Part shown: one piece after another, positions 34,934 to 45,008 of the stretch
Position numbering within the stretch: the stretch's first letter is position 1
Layout: every line of letters starts with the position of its first letter
Source of the DNA: Fusarium oxysporum f. sp. lycopersici 4287
Lineage: Eukaryota; Ascomycota; Sordariomycetes; Hypocreales; Nectriaceae
NCBI RefSeq assembly: GCF_000149955.1
Contig: NC_030989.1
Span: 1,162,552 to 1,226,551 of the forward strand
Length of the DNA: 64,000 nt
Reading direction: 5' to 3'
Notes under the pieces: model-generated
Seen by the model: the letters and a program-made list of their open reading frames with translations, nothing else
What the model was told of the DNA's origin: nothing
Databases searched by the model: none
Translations under genes and position numbers: made by a program

Positions 34934-36844
34934 TTATTCATCATCGCTCATCTCCATCATACTACCCTCCTTCTCAAGCGAACCGTCCTCGTCCTCCAAA
35001 ACCGTCATTCGTCTTGTTCGTCGCAATCTTCCCTTACCCTTCTCCGTTCTCCCTGCTGTTTTTCGACCCCCATTGACCTTGACGGCTGCATCATGCTTCC
35101 GTTGTCCCAACGTGCGCTCAAAGTCCAAGAGGTCCTCAGCTTCAGACTCTGCCGCACCATCAATCAATGCTGTCTCTTCTAGCGCTTTGTTCAATAACTC
35201 TGTTGCGATACTGTCCTGCGGATTGATCGCCAGCGCTTCATGAAGAACAACCACTGCCTCCTCAGGCTTGCTCTGTTCCATGAGAATAAGCCCTTTCGCG
35301 CTGAAAATGGCCGCATCCTTGCCTCCTTGTCTTAGCACCTCATCAAACTCGGCGAGCGCTCGGTTAAAGTGTCTCAACCGTCTGAAAGCGTGACCAAGAT
35401 TTGTCCTCGCAGCCAACCAAGCCGAAGGGTCGCTATCCATATCATCAGCGATCTTAAGCGCTGCTGTAAAGTACTGTGCTGCCTCCTTGGGTTTGTCTTG
35501 GTGATATTTCACGATACCCATTTCGTTCAAGAGTAAGGGGTCCGTTTTGCAAAGGCCATAGGCTGTTTTCAAAAACTCCTCCGCAAGTGTCATATTGTTG
35601 AGAGCGTGATTTTGCATGCCCAAAAAGACTTGGGGTAAATGTGTTCCCATGAATAATCTCGCTGCTGTTGAGTAGGCCGAAATTGCTTGATCGTGCTCGC
35701 CCTCTGCCGCAAAAGTATGTGCGAATCCAATCCATGCCGGTCCAAAATGCGCGTCCATCATACTCGCTTTGCTGAAATATCGTCGTGCCTCGGGGATTTT
35801 GCCAATCGAAAAGTAGTAAATACCAACTGCGAGCCACGAACATGGTTCTTCAGGGTGACTATCAGCCAGGTCGTGGGCAATCAAGAAAAGGAGATTCTTC
35901 TCTTTCAGCTCAAACAAACAGGCCAGATGGACCGGGTACACACTAAAGTTGTACTTATCTTCCTGTAGGATCCCATTTGTGATATTCAGAGCATCCCGGT
36001 ACCGACATTGCGTATAGAGAAGATCCGCACGAGCAAGCTGTAGGTCTGGATTTGATGCAAGGTGGTAGTGTGTCGAAAGAGAGTCGTATGCTGTCTCAAA
36101 AGCTGCAGGGTTGCGGTATTTGGACAGTCGCATCGTGTAGAGCATCTTAGTAAAGTCGGCAGCCTGCTGTGAAGACGACACATCTCCAGAGACATGAATG
36201 GAATCAAAGTCCAAGCTCTCAAGGAACTGCCATTCTTCGTCAGGCGACAATAACGAATTGTTCATAAGTTGCTGGAACGCCTCAAAGCACTGGACATCGA
36301 TTCGCACAGCGTCTTTGTAACACTCCTTCGCGCGATCAAAAGCGTTCTGTTTAGCGTAGCAGATACCACGCAGAAAACACATAGCAGCTTCATATCTCCT
36401 ATTAGCAGCCTCCTCCTCAGCAGCTGGATCGCGACGTCGTCCATGGCGTGGCTGAGTCTTGCGCTTGTTACTCGCGCCATTGGCAATGAGATGCGTTGGG
36501 TTGCGATCGCCGAGAATCGAAAGGGCTTCATCGAAGCGAGACTGTTTTATAAGGCAGTGACCAGCGAGATAGCGACATGATGGGTTTCTGGCGATGAGGT
36601 CTTGGCTGGAGAGAAATGCTTGGGCGCGTGTGTAGTTTCCTGTCGCGAAGTGGACTTGGGCGAGCCAGAAGGCGTCTTGATCGTCATCTATCGAGATATG
36701 TTGTTAGGCAATGGAAAAGAGGTTGTTTATATCAGTATATCACGAACTAGTCAGTGCAAGTAGCTTGTCGCCGATAAATATGGCCGACTCATATTGCGCC
36801 TTGTTGAGGGCATCTTGCCTCCATTCCCTCAAGAAATTCTCCAT
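34934..36844 (-). CDS. CDC16: Anaphase-promoting complex TPR subunit Cdc16/Cut9/Apc6
   Basis: Scaffold subunit of the APC/C ubiquitin ligase, which drives mitotic exit. Exons 36844-36748 and 36687-34934 with a 60-nt intron give 616 residues. The start is MENFLREWRQDALNKAQYES, as in fission-yeast Cut9. At least ten TPR units follow, for example PAWIGFAHTFAAEGEHDQAI, LLLNEMGIVKYHQDKPKEAA and AARTNLGHAFRRLRHFNRAL. The C-terminal tail is charged, basic then acidic (KGKGRLRRTRR ... EMSDDE). The intron uses an unusual GTTCGT donor. The gene is divergent from HIS3, with about 450 bp between starts. Confidence 0.88.
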
Positions 36845-37298
36845 TCCTGATTTATTCGCAGTTCATTGAGTGCTGTGCCCAATCGTCAGGTATTCGCTTT
36901 ATGTGTGGCTCGGCGTGTTGCGATATGGGGTTGGTCTTGAGAATGGAGGTGGTTTGTTTGGAATAACGTCAATCAACATCCCACCAAAAGTCAACAATGA
37001 ATCTAATCTCACCGCAAGCCCGCCCAGCCGTTGTTCGCGCCTCCACTAGAGCCTAGCGTGTGAAGGGCGTTCTAAGAAGCCACAGCGGGCGTGCCTCCAT
37101 CAACGGCGGGGTAGCTTACAGCGACCATTGCCTCTGTCAGAGGCGACAAAAAAGTTGGCGGGGTTGAATTTGTAGCGTATCAGAAGCCATCAATTTGGCA
37201 CTCGCCGATACAGGAGCCCGTCATGCAGTCAAGTTTTAAAAGTCTACAACTACCCGAGAAACATTCAATTGTACAACTATACCAATCTACTCGCAGAA
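36845..37298. other. Divergent promoter region of CDC16 and HIS3
   Basis: A 454-bp spacer between two head-to-head starts. I found no TGACTCA-type site on either strand here, although HIS3 genes are usual Gcn4/CPC1 targets. No other feature seen. Confidence 0.5.
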
Positions 37299-38040
37299 AT
37301 GGCTTCTTCTCAACCTACTCGATGGGCTGCTCTCGCCCGCGATACGAACGAGACCAAGATTCAGCTTGCTCTTAACCTTGACGGCGGCGATTTCCCTCCG
37401 GACACTGACTCCCGTCTTCTCAACGATGGAGATAGCCATGCTTCTCAGGCTAGCAAGTCGCAGAAGATCGCTGTCAACACAGGAATTGGTTTCCTTGACC
37501 ATATGCTTCATGCTCTAGCTAAGCATGCTGGATGGAGTCTTGCTCTGAACTGCAAGGGTGATCTTCACAGTTCGTTGCCCTTCAACCGCCACAGAGGGAT
37601 GTCAAATGACTGACTTGATATCTCTAGTTGATGACCACCACACCGCCGAAGATGTCTGCATCGCCCTTGGTTATGCCTTCGCCCAGGCTCTCGGCACTCC
37701 TGCTGGTCTCGCCCGTTTCGGCTACGCCTATGCTCCCCTTGACGAGGCCCTGTCTCGCGCGGTCATCGATCTTTCCAACCGTCCCTACAGTGTTGTTGAC
37801 CTCGGTCTGAAGCGAGAGTGGCTTGGTCAGCTCAGCACCGAGATGGTACCTCATTGTCTCCAGAGCTTTGCCCAGGGTGCTCGTGTTACGCTGCATGTTC
37901 ACTGTCTTCACGGTGACAACGACCACCATCGAGCCGAGAGTGCTTTCAAGGCTCTTGCTGTTGCTATCAAGGCTGCTACCACAAGGATACCTGGTAAAGA
38001 GGGTGAGGTGCCTAGCACCAAGGGTACTCTGAGTGCGTAA
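37299..38040 (+). CDS. HIS3: Imidazoleglycerol-phosphate dehydratase
   Basis: Sixth step of histidine biosynthesis, removing water from imidazole glycerol phosphate; Mn-dependent. Exons 37299-37569 and 37628-38040 give 227 residues, near the yeast size. Metal-binding motifs are complete: [25 protein letters not shown] (reconstituted across the intron, which splits Ile of HIDDHH) and [18 protein letters not shown]. An insert at [18 protein letters not shown] in the first repeat is longer than in bacteria, as usual in fungi. The donor is GTTCGT. The gene is tail to tail with ARG7. Confidence 0.95.
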
Positions 38041-38347
38041 GGGAATAGTCGCTTAGGAGTTCCGGATAAATACTTGGTTTTGGTTAGAACTAGACCTGCT
38101 ATTGATAGGAATGCAGGAATCAGATTTTGAGATATAAGTGAATATATGACCTATGTCAAATAGCAGGCTTCTGGAAATATTTACAATGTGTTGCCTGGCA
38201 TGTCTCCTCAAGACCCTGCATACCGCATTCGTTACGCATCCATACAAGATATCTTGTTAATCATATCAAAATTCACAGGTCGGCTCATGTAGACATGCAA
38301 TTCAGGCTATATTTTTGATAAGATCGTCAACTCCTTCTTAGCAACCC
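38041..38347. other. Spacer between convergent HIS3 and ARG7
   Basis: A 307-base 3'-to-3' spacer. It probably contains both transcript ends. No gene or repeat seen. Confidence 0.5.
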
Positions 38348-39761
38348 TCAAGTTCGGTAGTCACCATTGATAGTGACATAGTCATGGCTGAAGTCGCAGG
38401 TATAGTGCACAGCAGACTTGTCGCCTGTACCTAACTTGACAACGATCTCAAGATCTTCCATGGCGAGAATCTCCGATGCTCGCTTCTCGTCGACCTGCTC
38501 GGGCTCACCGTCCACGAGCAGCTTCAGCTCAGCTGAGCCATCGGTAGGGACGAAGGAGACATTGGTGCGCTCGGGAGTAATCTCAGGAACGTCATTCACA
38601 GGTTGGCCAGGAGGAGAAATGAGAGCATATCCGGTGGCGCAAAGGACACGGCCCCAGTTGGCATCTTTTCCGTACAGAGCAGTCTTAACGAGGGGGGATT
38701 TGGCGATGGATCGACCAATCTCACGGGCTGCCTCCTCAGAAGCACTGTCGACGACACGGATGGTAACAAATTTGGTAGCACCCTCACCGTCTCGGACGAC
38801 ATACTTGGCCAAGTCAACAGAGAACTCGGTGAGGAGCTTCTGGAAGGCTTGGTAGTCTGGAGACTGCTCAGAAGTGACCTCCTTTCCGCCAGCGGCACCG
38901 TTAGCAAGAAGAGCAACAGTATCATTGGTAGAAGTGTCACCATCAATGGTGATGGAGTTGAATGACCGGTCCACCGCATGTCGAAGAACATTGGGCATGA
39001 CATCAGGGGAGATAGGAGCATCGGTAGCCAGGATGGTAAGAAGAGTCGCCATGTTGGGGGCAATCATGCCTGCACCCTTTGTCATACCAGCAATGCGGTA
39101 CTCAACGCCTGGAGAAGAAGGAAGCTCAAAGGATCGAGACATGAGCTTAGGGAAAGTATCTGTGGTACAGATAGCTTTTGCACATTCAAGCCAGTTCTCA
39201 TGAGAACCACCAGCCTTGCTAACAGCTGTGGGGATCTTGTCGAGAATCTTCTGAATTGGCAGCCTGGATTAATTGTGAGCCATTGAAGCATCAAATTCAG
39301 CTAATCGAAGAAACGAACCTCTGACCAATTACTCCAGTGCTCATAACAATAGTAGAGTCCTCATCACCAACCCTCTGATCTGTCGTGCGGGCCATACTGG
39401 TAGCATCTTCAAGACCTCCGGTGCCGGTGACAGCATTCGCATTACCAGAATTGACAACCACACTTCGCAGGCCCGCGTTCTTCTTCTGCTGCAAAAGTTT
39501 CCTGCTATAGGTCACAGGAGCTGCCTGGAACTTATTCTTTGTGAAGACACCAGCAGCGGCGCAGGGACGATCAGAAGTGACGAGGGCGATGTCGGGCTTG
39601 CTGGTATTGCCAGGCTTGACACCAGCTAAAACACCTGAAGCGATAAAGCCTTTGGGGTATTTTCCTGAAGTAGGAATGTATTGAATCTTTGAAGGAGGAA
39701 CAGGGTTTGAGCCAAGGGTGGCTGACGCCGAAGAGTAGGCGCGAGCGAATTTCTTCATCAT
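38348..39761 (-). CDS. ARG7: Mitochondrial ornithine acetyltransferase / glutamate N-acetyltransferase (ArgJ)
   Basis: Bifunctional enzyme of the acetyl-ornithine cycle; moves acetyl from acetylornithine to glutamate in arginine synthesis. Exons 39761-39319 and 39263-38348 give 452 residues. The N-terminus [18 protein letters not shown] is a typical mitochondrial presequence. The autocleavage motif [14 protein letters not shown] is present; the precursor is cut between Ala and Thr so that Thr becomes the nucleophile. [12 protein letters not shown] and the C-terminal [20 protein letters not shown] are family signatures. The donor is GTTCGT. TGACTCA at 39897-39903, 136 bp upstream, fits cross-pathway control. 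Confidence 0.94.
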
Positions 39762-39896
39762 CTTGGCGACTGAGGATTGTATTGCTGATGCTGTAGTTGA
39801 TGGGAATTTTCGCTGGGGTTTGATATAGAACTGTAAGCTACCTACTTAGTGCGGTATCGCAGCGATCAGTGGCTGGGAGTACCCAAAAGACTCCAT

Positions 39897-39903
39897 TGAC
39901 TCA
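39897..39903 (+). promoter_or_regulatory. Gcn4/CPC1-type site upstream of ARG7
   Basis: Exact TGACTCA, 136 bp before the ARG7 start codon. This heptamer is the binding core of Gcn4/CPC1/CpcA. Position and gene function make a real site likely, although a heptamer occurs by chance about once per 8 kb counting both strands. Confidence 0.55.
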
Positions 39904-41182
39904 TTTATGACCAGTTCTTTGATTGTTTCATTTCTCCTTAAGTTTTTATATATTAAATTAATGAAAAAGTAGGATATTGCAAGAAGCGACAGCTCATGTG
40001 AAATCTCATTCTCTTGAAGTGAGAGTCTGACTGAGATGAGCCTACTTAGTAGGTAAGGCAGTGAGTTATATGTACTTGGTATGGATGCCAGACAATCAGC
40101 CACCAATAGAGTGCATACTCTCAAGAACCTGAATAAAGGAATTTCCTTATTATGGACCGGGCGAGTCTGTGGAGGTAATGGAACTTGTAGTAAGTCGAAA
40201 GTTCCGTTAATCAGCATCCAGTGACAAGCGTGAGTCCACAGTGCTCTCCCATACAGGCCCTGGGAAGCAAGAAAACGTCAGACTCTAGAACAAGATGCGA
40301 AAATAAACTTATTAAGTAGGCCACTAAGTTTGCTCAAATTCTTTTGTCATTGAGGATTGAGGTCCTACGTTTTATTCCTCCCTTATCTCATAGATAGGAC
40401 ATCTAGTAAGAAGCTTTGTTTATAATGGGAATCCTTTAACTACCTTGATCGTAGGTCCTCCTGGAGCACTAAACCTTATATCTTTTTGACATTTGTGTTT
40501 ATCGCCACGGGCAAATGTTAAGCTGAAGAAAGTCCAGATGACTCTAGGCATAGACAGCTCAAGTTTGTTGATTAGCGAGCGAGTAAGTCAACCTGGAATT
40601 CTACCTTAAATAAAAGGGAAGTAGGCAACGAAACCGAATGTTCACATGAACAAATTGCAAAGCTGTGACTGCCAATCTCATGCCAAGAAGGTTCACACAG
40701 CTGGAGCAACTACGATCAAGGTTTGGCAAAGAACGTAAGGTACAGGTATGCTGAAGTAATTGTTGGATATGGTTCGCGAAATGCGCTCCGGGGGGGGTTA
40801 TTGTCAATCGAATCAATTCCCGCAGGAGCTCATCTCGAGGGTGCAGAAAAACAGCTGGAAATCTTGATCCTGAGCGAGAAAGAGCAGTGAGATGAAGCCA
40901 CAGGTAAGGTAGCCCAGCCATTTTGATATGGAATCTATCCAATACCGTACTGTAGGCACAGCCAATCGATGGTGTCGCGTGCCTGTGAGTGTAGGATAGA
41001 GTGTGCCTGCCTGCTGGGCTGGAAATTAAGCTGCTGCTGCCTCTGTGCCTGCCTGCCAACAGTGGAACCTTCCGCTGGTGCCTGGAAATTAGAGCTCCAC
41101 CTTCCTGTAATTCGCGCTCAGATTGGCCTTGATGCCTTAGGTAATATATCGAAGTGGTCCGTGCGCGAGTGATCTCTCCCAG

Positions 41183-41245
41183 CTATAAGAGCCCGACTTC
41201 CTCCCACCCTTTCAGTCTTCTTTTTTCCTTTCCTCTCCATCCAAG
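41183..41245 (+). promoter_or_regulatory. TATA-like box followed by a pyrimidine tract
   Basis: CTATAAGAG at 41183-41191 is followed by a CT-rich stretch to about 41245. This is the usual arrangement around transcription starts of strongly expressed fungal genes. The nearest ATG (41249) opens only an 11-codon frame. It may start a long eIF2B delta leader or a separate non-coding or short-peptide transcript. Confidence 0.35.
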
Positions 41246-41939
41246 TGCATGGGCGTTTTCCTTCTCCGTGAAGCGATAAGCTGAGAGAGGAATTTTGCTA
41301 GTTGAAAACTATACACTGACCGCTCCTTGTTGGGTTCGCCTGGCAAGGGAATTTTTGGAACTCTTTATTTTCTTTCATTGCGACCAGTTCTTGATGGACT
41401 GCCGTGAAGAAGGAAGCTCGTGACTGATGATTCATGATTGCCTCGTAGCAGCTTCTGTTGAAGCCAAATGTGATGCCTCGCGTCAACTGTGAAGCTGATC
41501 TGCCCAAGGTGACGATGCCTTCATCCTCCCGAAACTCCACGCCAAACTGAGCACGTCTTGTGGGACTCACTGTAACGTGGTGCTGAACCGTTTAATGCTT
41601 AACATTTTCCTTCGGCGCATTGTGATGTAAACATGCGACGCGATGTGAATACTGTTGCGCGTGCGACCTTGAATAGATCTGGTGTTCGCGAAAGAAACGG
41701 CATGGAACTGACGAATACGCAAGGATACCAAATAATAGCTTCGTTATCTACAATAAACTTATCACATTCTGCAACCACCTTGCACCTATTGAGTGACATT
41801 CTACGTAGTAATCTATCTAGAGGCTCTGCTGGACTTCCAACTGCCACACCCACACCTCTTGAGGTTTGGCTAGCGCGGGGCATTCGATCACTGATTGGAT
41901 TTCTCCATCCAAATGCCGGTCCAAATCATTATTTTCGAA

Positions 41940-41946
41940 TGACTCA
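41940..41946 (+). promoter_or_regulatory. Gcn4/CPC1-type site upstream of eIF2B delta
   Basis: Exact TGACTCA, 228 bp before the eIF2B delta ATG. If the transcript begins near 41.2 kb the site would lie inside the leader and be irrelevant, so the call is tentative. Confidence 0.3.
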
Positions 41947-42173
41947 AAGCCTCCATTTGAGTGTTCCTCGCTACAAACGGTACCTTTACTGTACCATCTT
42001 CTACAGAAATAACGAGTATTTTCCAGTGAATCACACGAGTCCGTAACGAATCTTCTACGCAAGTTGTATCACAGCGCACACTCTTGCCTTGATCTCTGAA
42101 AGTCTGGGAGTGCCCCGCCCTCGGATAACCACATTCTCGATATCACCACAAAAGATCGCTCGAACCAGTTCCA

Positions 42174-43582
42174 ATGTCCACAGAAGCCGAGGGCTCGGTC
42201 CCTGCGCCGCAGACCACAGAGAATAACGATGTTAAGACGGAGAAGAAGGAGCAGGCCCAGCCTCAGAAGCCCAAAGAGCAGCAACAAGCAGCGCTCGTTG
42301 GCGAGAAGAAGTTATCGGGCGCTGAATTAAAGAAGAAGGCCAAGGAGGAAAAGGCTGCCAGAAGAGCACAAGCCAAGGCTTCGCAGGCTTCACAGGGCCC
42401 ATCGCAAGGCGGTCAACAGGCGTCCGGTGATGGGAAGGGAGGCAAAGCAAAGCCTAAGCAGGACGGACAGCATCAGCACCAGCAACATGGCGGCGCAAAA
42501 CTCCCTATTCGACCAGCGGCAGCGACGGCTGTGGTTAAGGACGACAAGCCTTCGATACCAGACTGCTTTAGCCACCTCTCTATGGCTAGGCGGATAGAAA
42601 TGACAAATGCCGACAAGGACGTCCATCCTGCTGTCTTGGTTCTCGGCGAGCACATGAGCGCATTCGCTATCAGTGATAGTGTCACACGACTCGAGGCGAC
42701 GCTGTATGCTTTCCAGAAGGTCAGAAATTCTGCCCCTGTGATGTAGTATTGATCTAACAGCCCCAGGTCATCGACTCTTACACAACTCCTCCCGGCTTCA
42801 CTTTCTCCCGCCATTTCACACCTCACGTTCTCAACCCCCAGATCGAGTACCTCACAGCATGCCGCCCCATGTGCTTCTCAATGGGCAACGCCATCCGGTG
42901 GCTGAAGCTCCAGATCAGTAAAGTGGATGTCGATCTTCACGACAACGACGTGAAGAAGCTCCTCAAGGAGTCCATTGACAACTACATTCGTGAGCGTATC
43001 ACTCTCGCAGACTACGTGATTGTCGAGACTGCTGCCAACATGATTGGGCATGGCGATGTTGTACTCACCTACGCTCATCACCACCTCGTTGAGCGCACTC
43101 TTCTCCAGGCTCGCAAGAACAAAACGGACTTCCGCGTGATTCTTGTCGATGATCCTTATGAGCGCGTCGGCATCGATCTCGCCAAAAGGCTCTCCGCCGC
43201 TGGTATCCAAGTCACCTATGCTTCCGATCTTGGTGCTCTGCGAACACACCTCTACGAGGCAACTAAAGCTTTCCTCGCAGCCGAAGCCATCTTCAGCAAC
43301 GGTGCCATGTACGCCCGCGCCGGCTCATGCGATATCGCCACGGCGGCGACTGATCTGAACGTCCGCGTTGTGGCACTCTGCGAGACGGTCAATTTCACAG
43401 AGCGTGTATCCATCGACTCTCTCACTTACAACGAAATCGACCCTGAGCGATCCACCGATGTTGGCTTCCGCTTACTGTTTGACACTACACGCGATAAGTA
43501 TATTTCAGTGGTTGTGACGGAGCTGGGCAATTCCTCTGCCACGTCTGTGCCTGCGATTCTAAGAAAATTAGAGGAGTTGTAA
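42174..43582 (+). CDS. GCD2: Translation initiation factor eIF2B, delta subunit
   Basis: Regulatory subunit of the guanine-nucleotide exchange factor for eIF2, which senses phosphorylated eIF2 alpha in general amino acid control. Exons 42174-42719 and 42767-43582 give 453 residues. The N-terminal third is low-complexity: Gln/Lys/Ala-rich with a QHQHQQHGG run. The rest is the eIF2B alpha/beta/delta Rossmann-like domain: PPGFTFSRHF, CRPMCFSMGNAIRWLK, VILVDDPYERVGIDLAKRL, EAIFSNGAMYARAGSCDIA and the closing NVRVVALCETVNFTERVSI. The length is shorter than in budding yeast, where the N-terminal tail is longer. The putative leader is very long (see the 41183 promoter-like element). Confidence 0.93.
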
Positions 43583-43999
43583 TCAGACTTGGATTGGGTT
43601 AAAGGAACGTGGAAAAGACTATCAGGGATGATAGATGACGCGGCGTCTTGAATTGTCATTCTTGTTAAATCGGTCTTGGCTGGTGCTGGAATTAGAAGCA
43701 GCTCTATGAGGCAATGACAATAAGTTTTTAATTTATTGCGTGTGGTATAACATGACATGAGTTCAATCTGGTGATCAATATCGGATTCCGTGAAGCAATT
43801 GGCGTTCGGTGTTCTGGACATCATATCATCACAGCGTTCAGAGCTTTGGCGTATTAGATTCGAATCAAACGTCCCATTTCGACGCTCAACCTCCCAATAT
43901 CACAATGTACAATAATATCGCCTCTTCAATCTTCTTCTCTCAAGCCGAAGAGGTCTTCATTTCCCGATATCTTAAATTTCCATTCCTGTTCATTCCCCT
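43583..43999. other. Spacer between convergent genes
   Basis: A 417-base 3'-to-3' spacer between eIF2B delta and the small two-helix protein gene. AT-rich; no gene or repeat seen. Confidence 0.5.
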
Positions 44000-44373
44000 C
44001 TAAGCCTCCGCCTTAGCGTCCCGCTCCGCCTTGCGCGCTCGCTTCTCGAGGAGCAGAGCCTTTCGTTCTTGTAGAGTAGAGGTTTGGCTGTCGTCAACGC
44101 CCTGCAGCCAGTATCCGAAGCTGGCGCCGCCGGCCGCATACACGGGGTACACCCAGAGGGAGGACTTGTTGAAGAATGGGCGCATCTCGATACCCATTTG
44201 CCAGAATCGAGCGCCGAGGCCTTTTTTCTACTGTTAGTATCCAATTCTCTCTATCCGTCGCATGTGTCTCGTCTCCAATTGCTCATGTCGTATGCTCGGA
44301 TGCTATGGGCGGACGAATTGGCTCAGGTATGTGACGTACCGAAAAGGCTCCAGAAGGCGATGCGGTGGACCAT
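44000..44373 (-). CDS. Small two-helix membrane protein, possibly a mitochondrial complex I accessory subunit
   Basis: Exons 44373-44340 and 44220-44000 with a 119-nt intron (GTACGT donor, TACTAAC branch, acceptor after an A run) give 84 residues, about 9.5 kDa. The sequence starts MVHRIAFWSLFGLGARFWQ. A first hydrophobic segment is followed by EMRPFFNKSSLW and a second, VYPVYAAGGASFGYWLQ. The strongly charged helix LQERKALLLEKRARKAERD ends it. This two-helix plus charged-tail layout recalls small accessory subunits of NADH:ubiquinone oxidoreductase, but I cannot name the orthologue securely. It is too small for most ab initio predictors. The gene itself is well supported by the frame-consistent splice. 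Confidence 0.65.
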
Positions 44374-45008
44374 GATGGGCAATTGACTGTCGGGTACTCG
44401 AGATTCGAGAGTGGAGAGGTTTCGTGGAGGAGAGGTTCGCTCGGAATGCGAGTCGGAGCGTTAACTTCGTTCGTTACCGAGAGGTGAGGTCGTGATCTTC
44501 AAGATCCATCCCAAGCTCACTGTAATTGGAGTCGAATTGATTGGTCACGATGACGATCACGTGAGAAAACATCAGACAACTACCCTGTACCTTATCGACA
44601 TATCGACGTATATCTTGTATGTACCTATTCAATGGAGTTCTCGCAACTTAGAAACAGTAGAAAAAGCCTTGTGGTAAACTATTGTTGATTTTCTTTTGGT
44701 CGCTATCTGAGCTGCAAGTATCAGCGTTGGCAAAACATGTGCATAGAGCTTAGTGTATGAATCTCACTCGTAACTTTAGTGGCACAAGATCATCTTATCG
44801 CTATTGCATCACCAGTTGCAGGGTTATTGTGAGACAGAAACTATAAGGTGCGTGTGCTAGACCCCGTACACAATACTTGAAGAATCTAGAGTCTATATAA
44901 AGTCTAGTGTCTTAATTACGGTCACAACCACCAAAACAACCAGAGAGGTGATATCCCAAGACGCCAAACGTCTCAAAACTCCCCGCTATGCCATGATAAA
45001 AACACTCA
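44374..45008. other. Spacer between the small membrane-protein gene and the DUF3684 gene
   Basis: About 635 bases. The left side is the promoter of the small protein gene and the right side is the 3' flank of the giant ATPase. No tRNA or repeat array recognised. Confidence 0.5.

Larger units (their letters stand above)
39762..42173. other. Long divergent region between ARG7 and eIF2B delta
   Basis: A 2.4-kb region. The left part holds the ARG7 promoter with TGACTCA at 39897. A promoter-like stretch with CTATAAGAG and a pyrimidine tract lies at 41183-41245, nearly 1 kb before the eIF2B delta ATG. After it come several ATG-initiated short frames (41249-41284 and 41633-42046, for example). Another TGACTCA is at 41940. 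No recognisable protein or RNA gene is visible. The 137-codon ATG frame at 41633-42046 has no recognisable domain. Confidence 0.5.

Noticed and set aside
41298..41570. 90-codon minus-strand frame
   Set aside because: Begins with GTG and has no recognised family; too weak to call as a gene.
41633..42046. 137-codon ATG frame upstream of eIF2B delta
   Set aside because: No recognisable domain, random-looking composition, no introns or conservation evidence; kept only as a possible upstream ORF.
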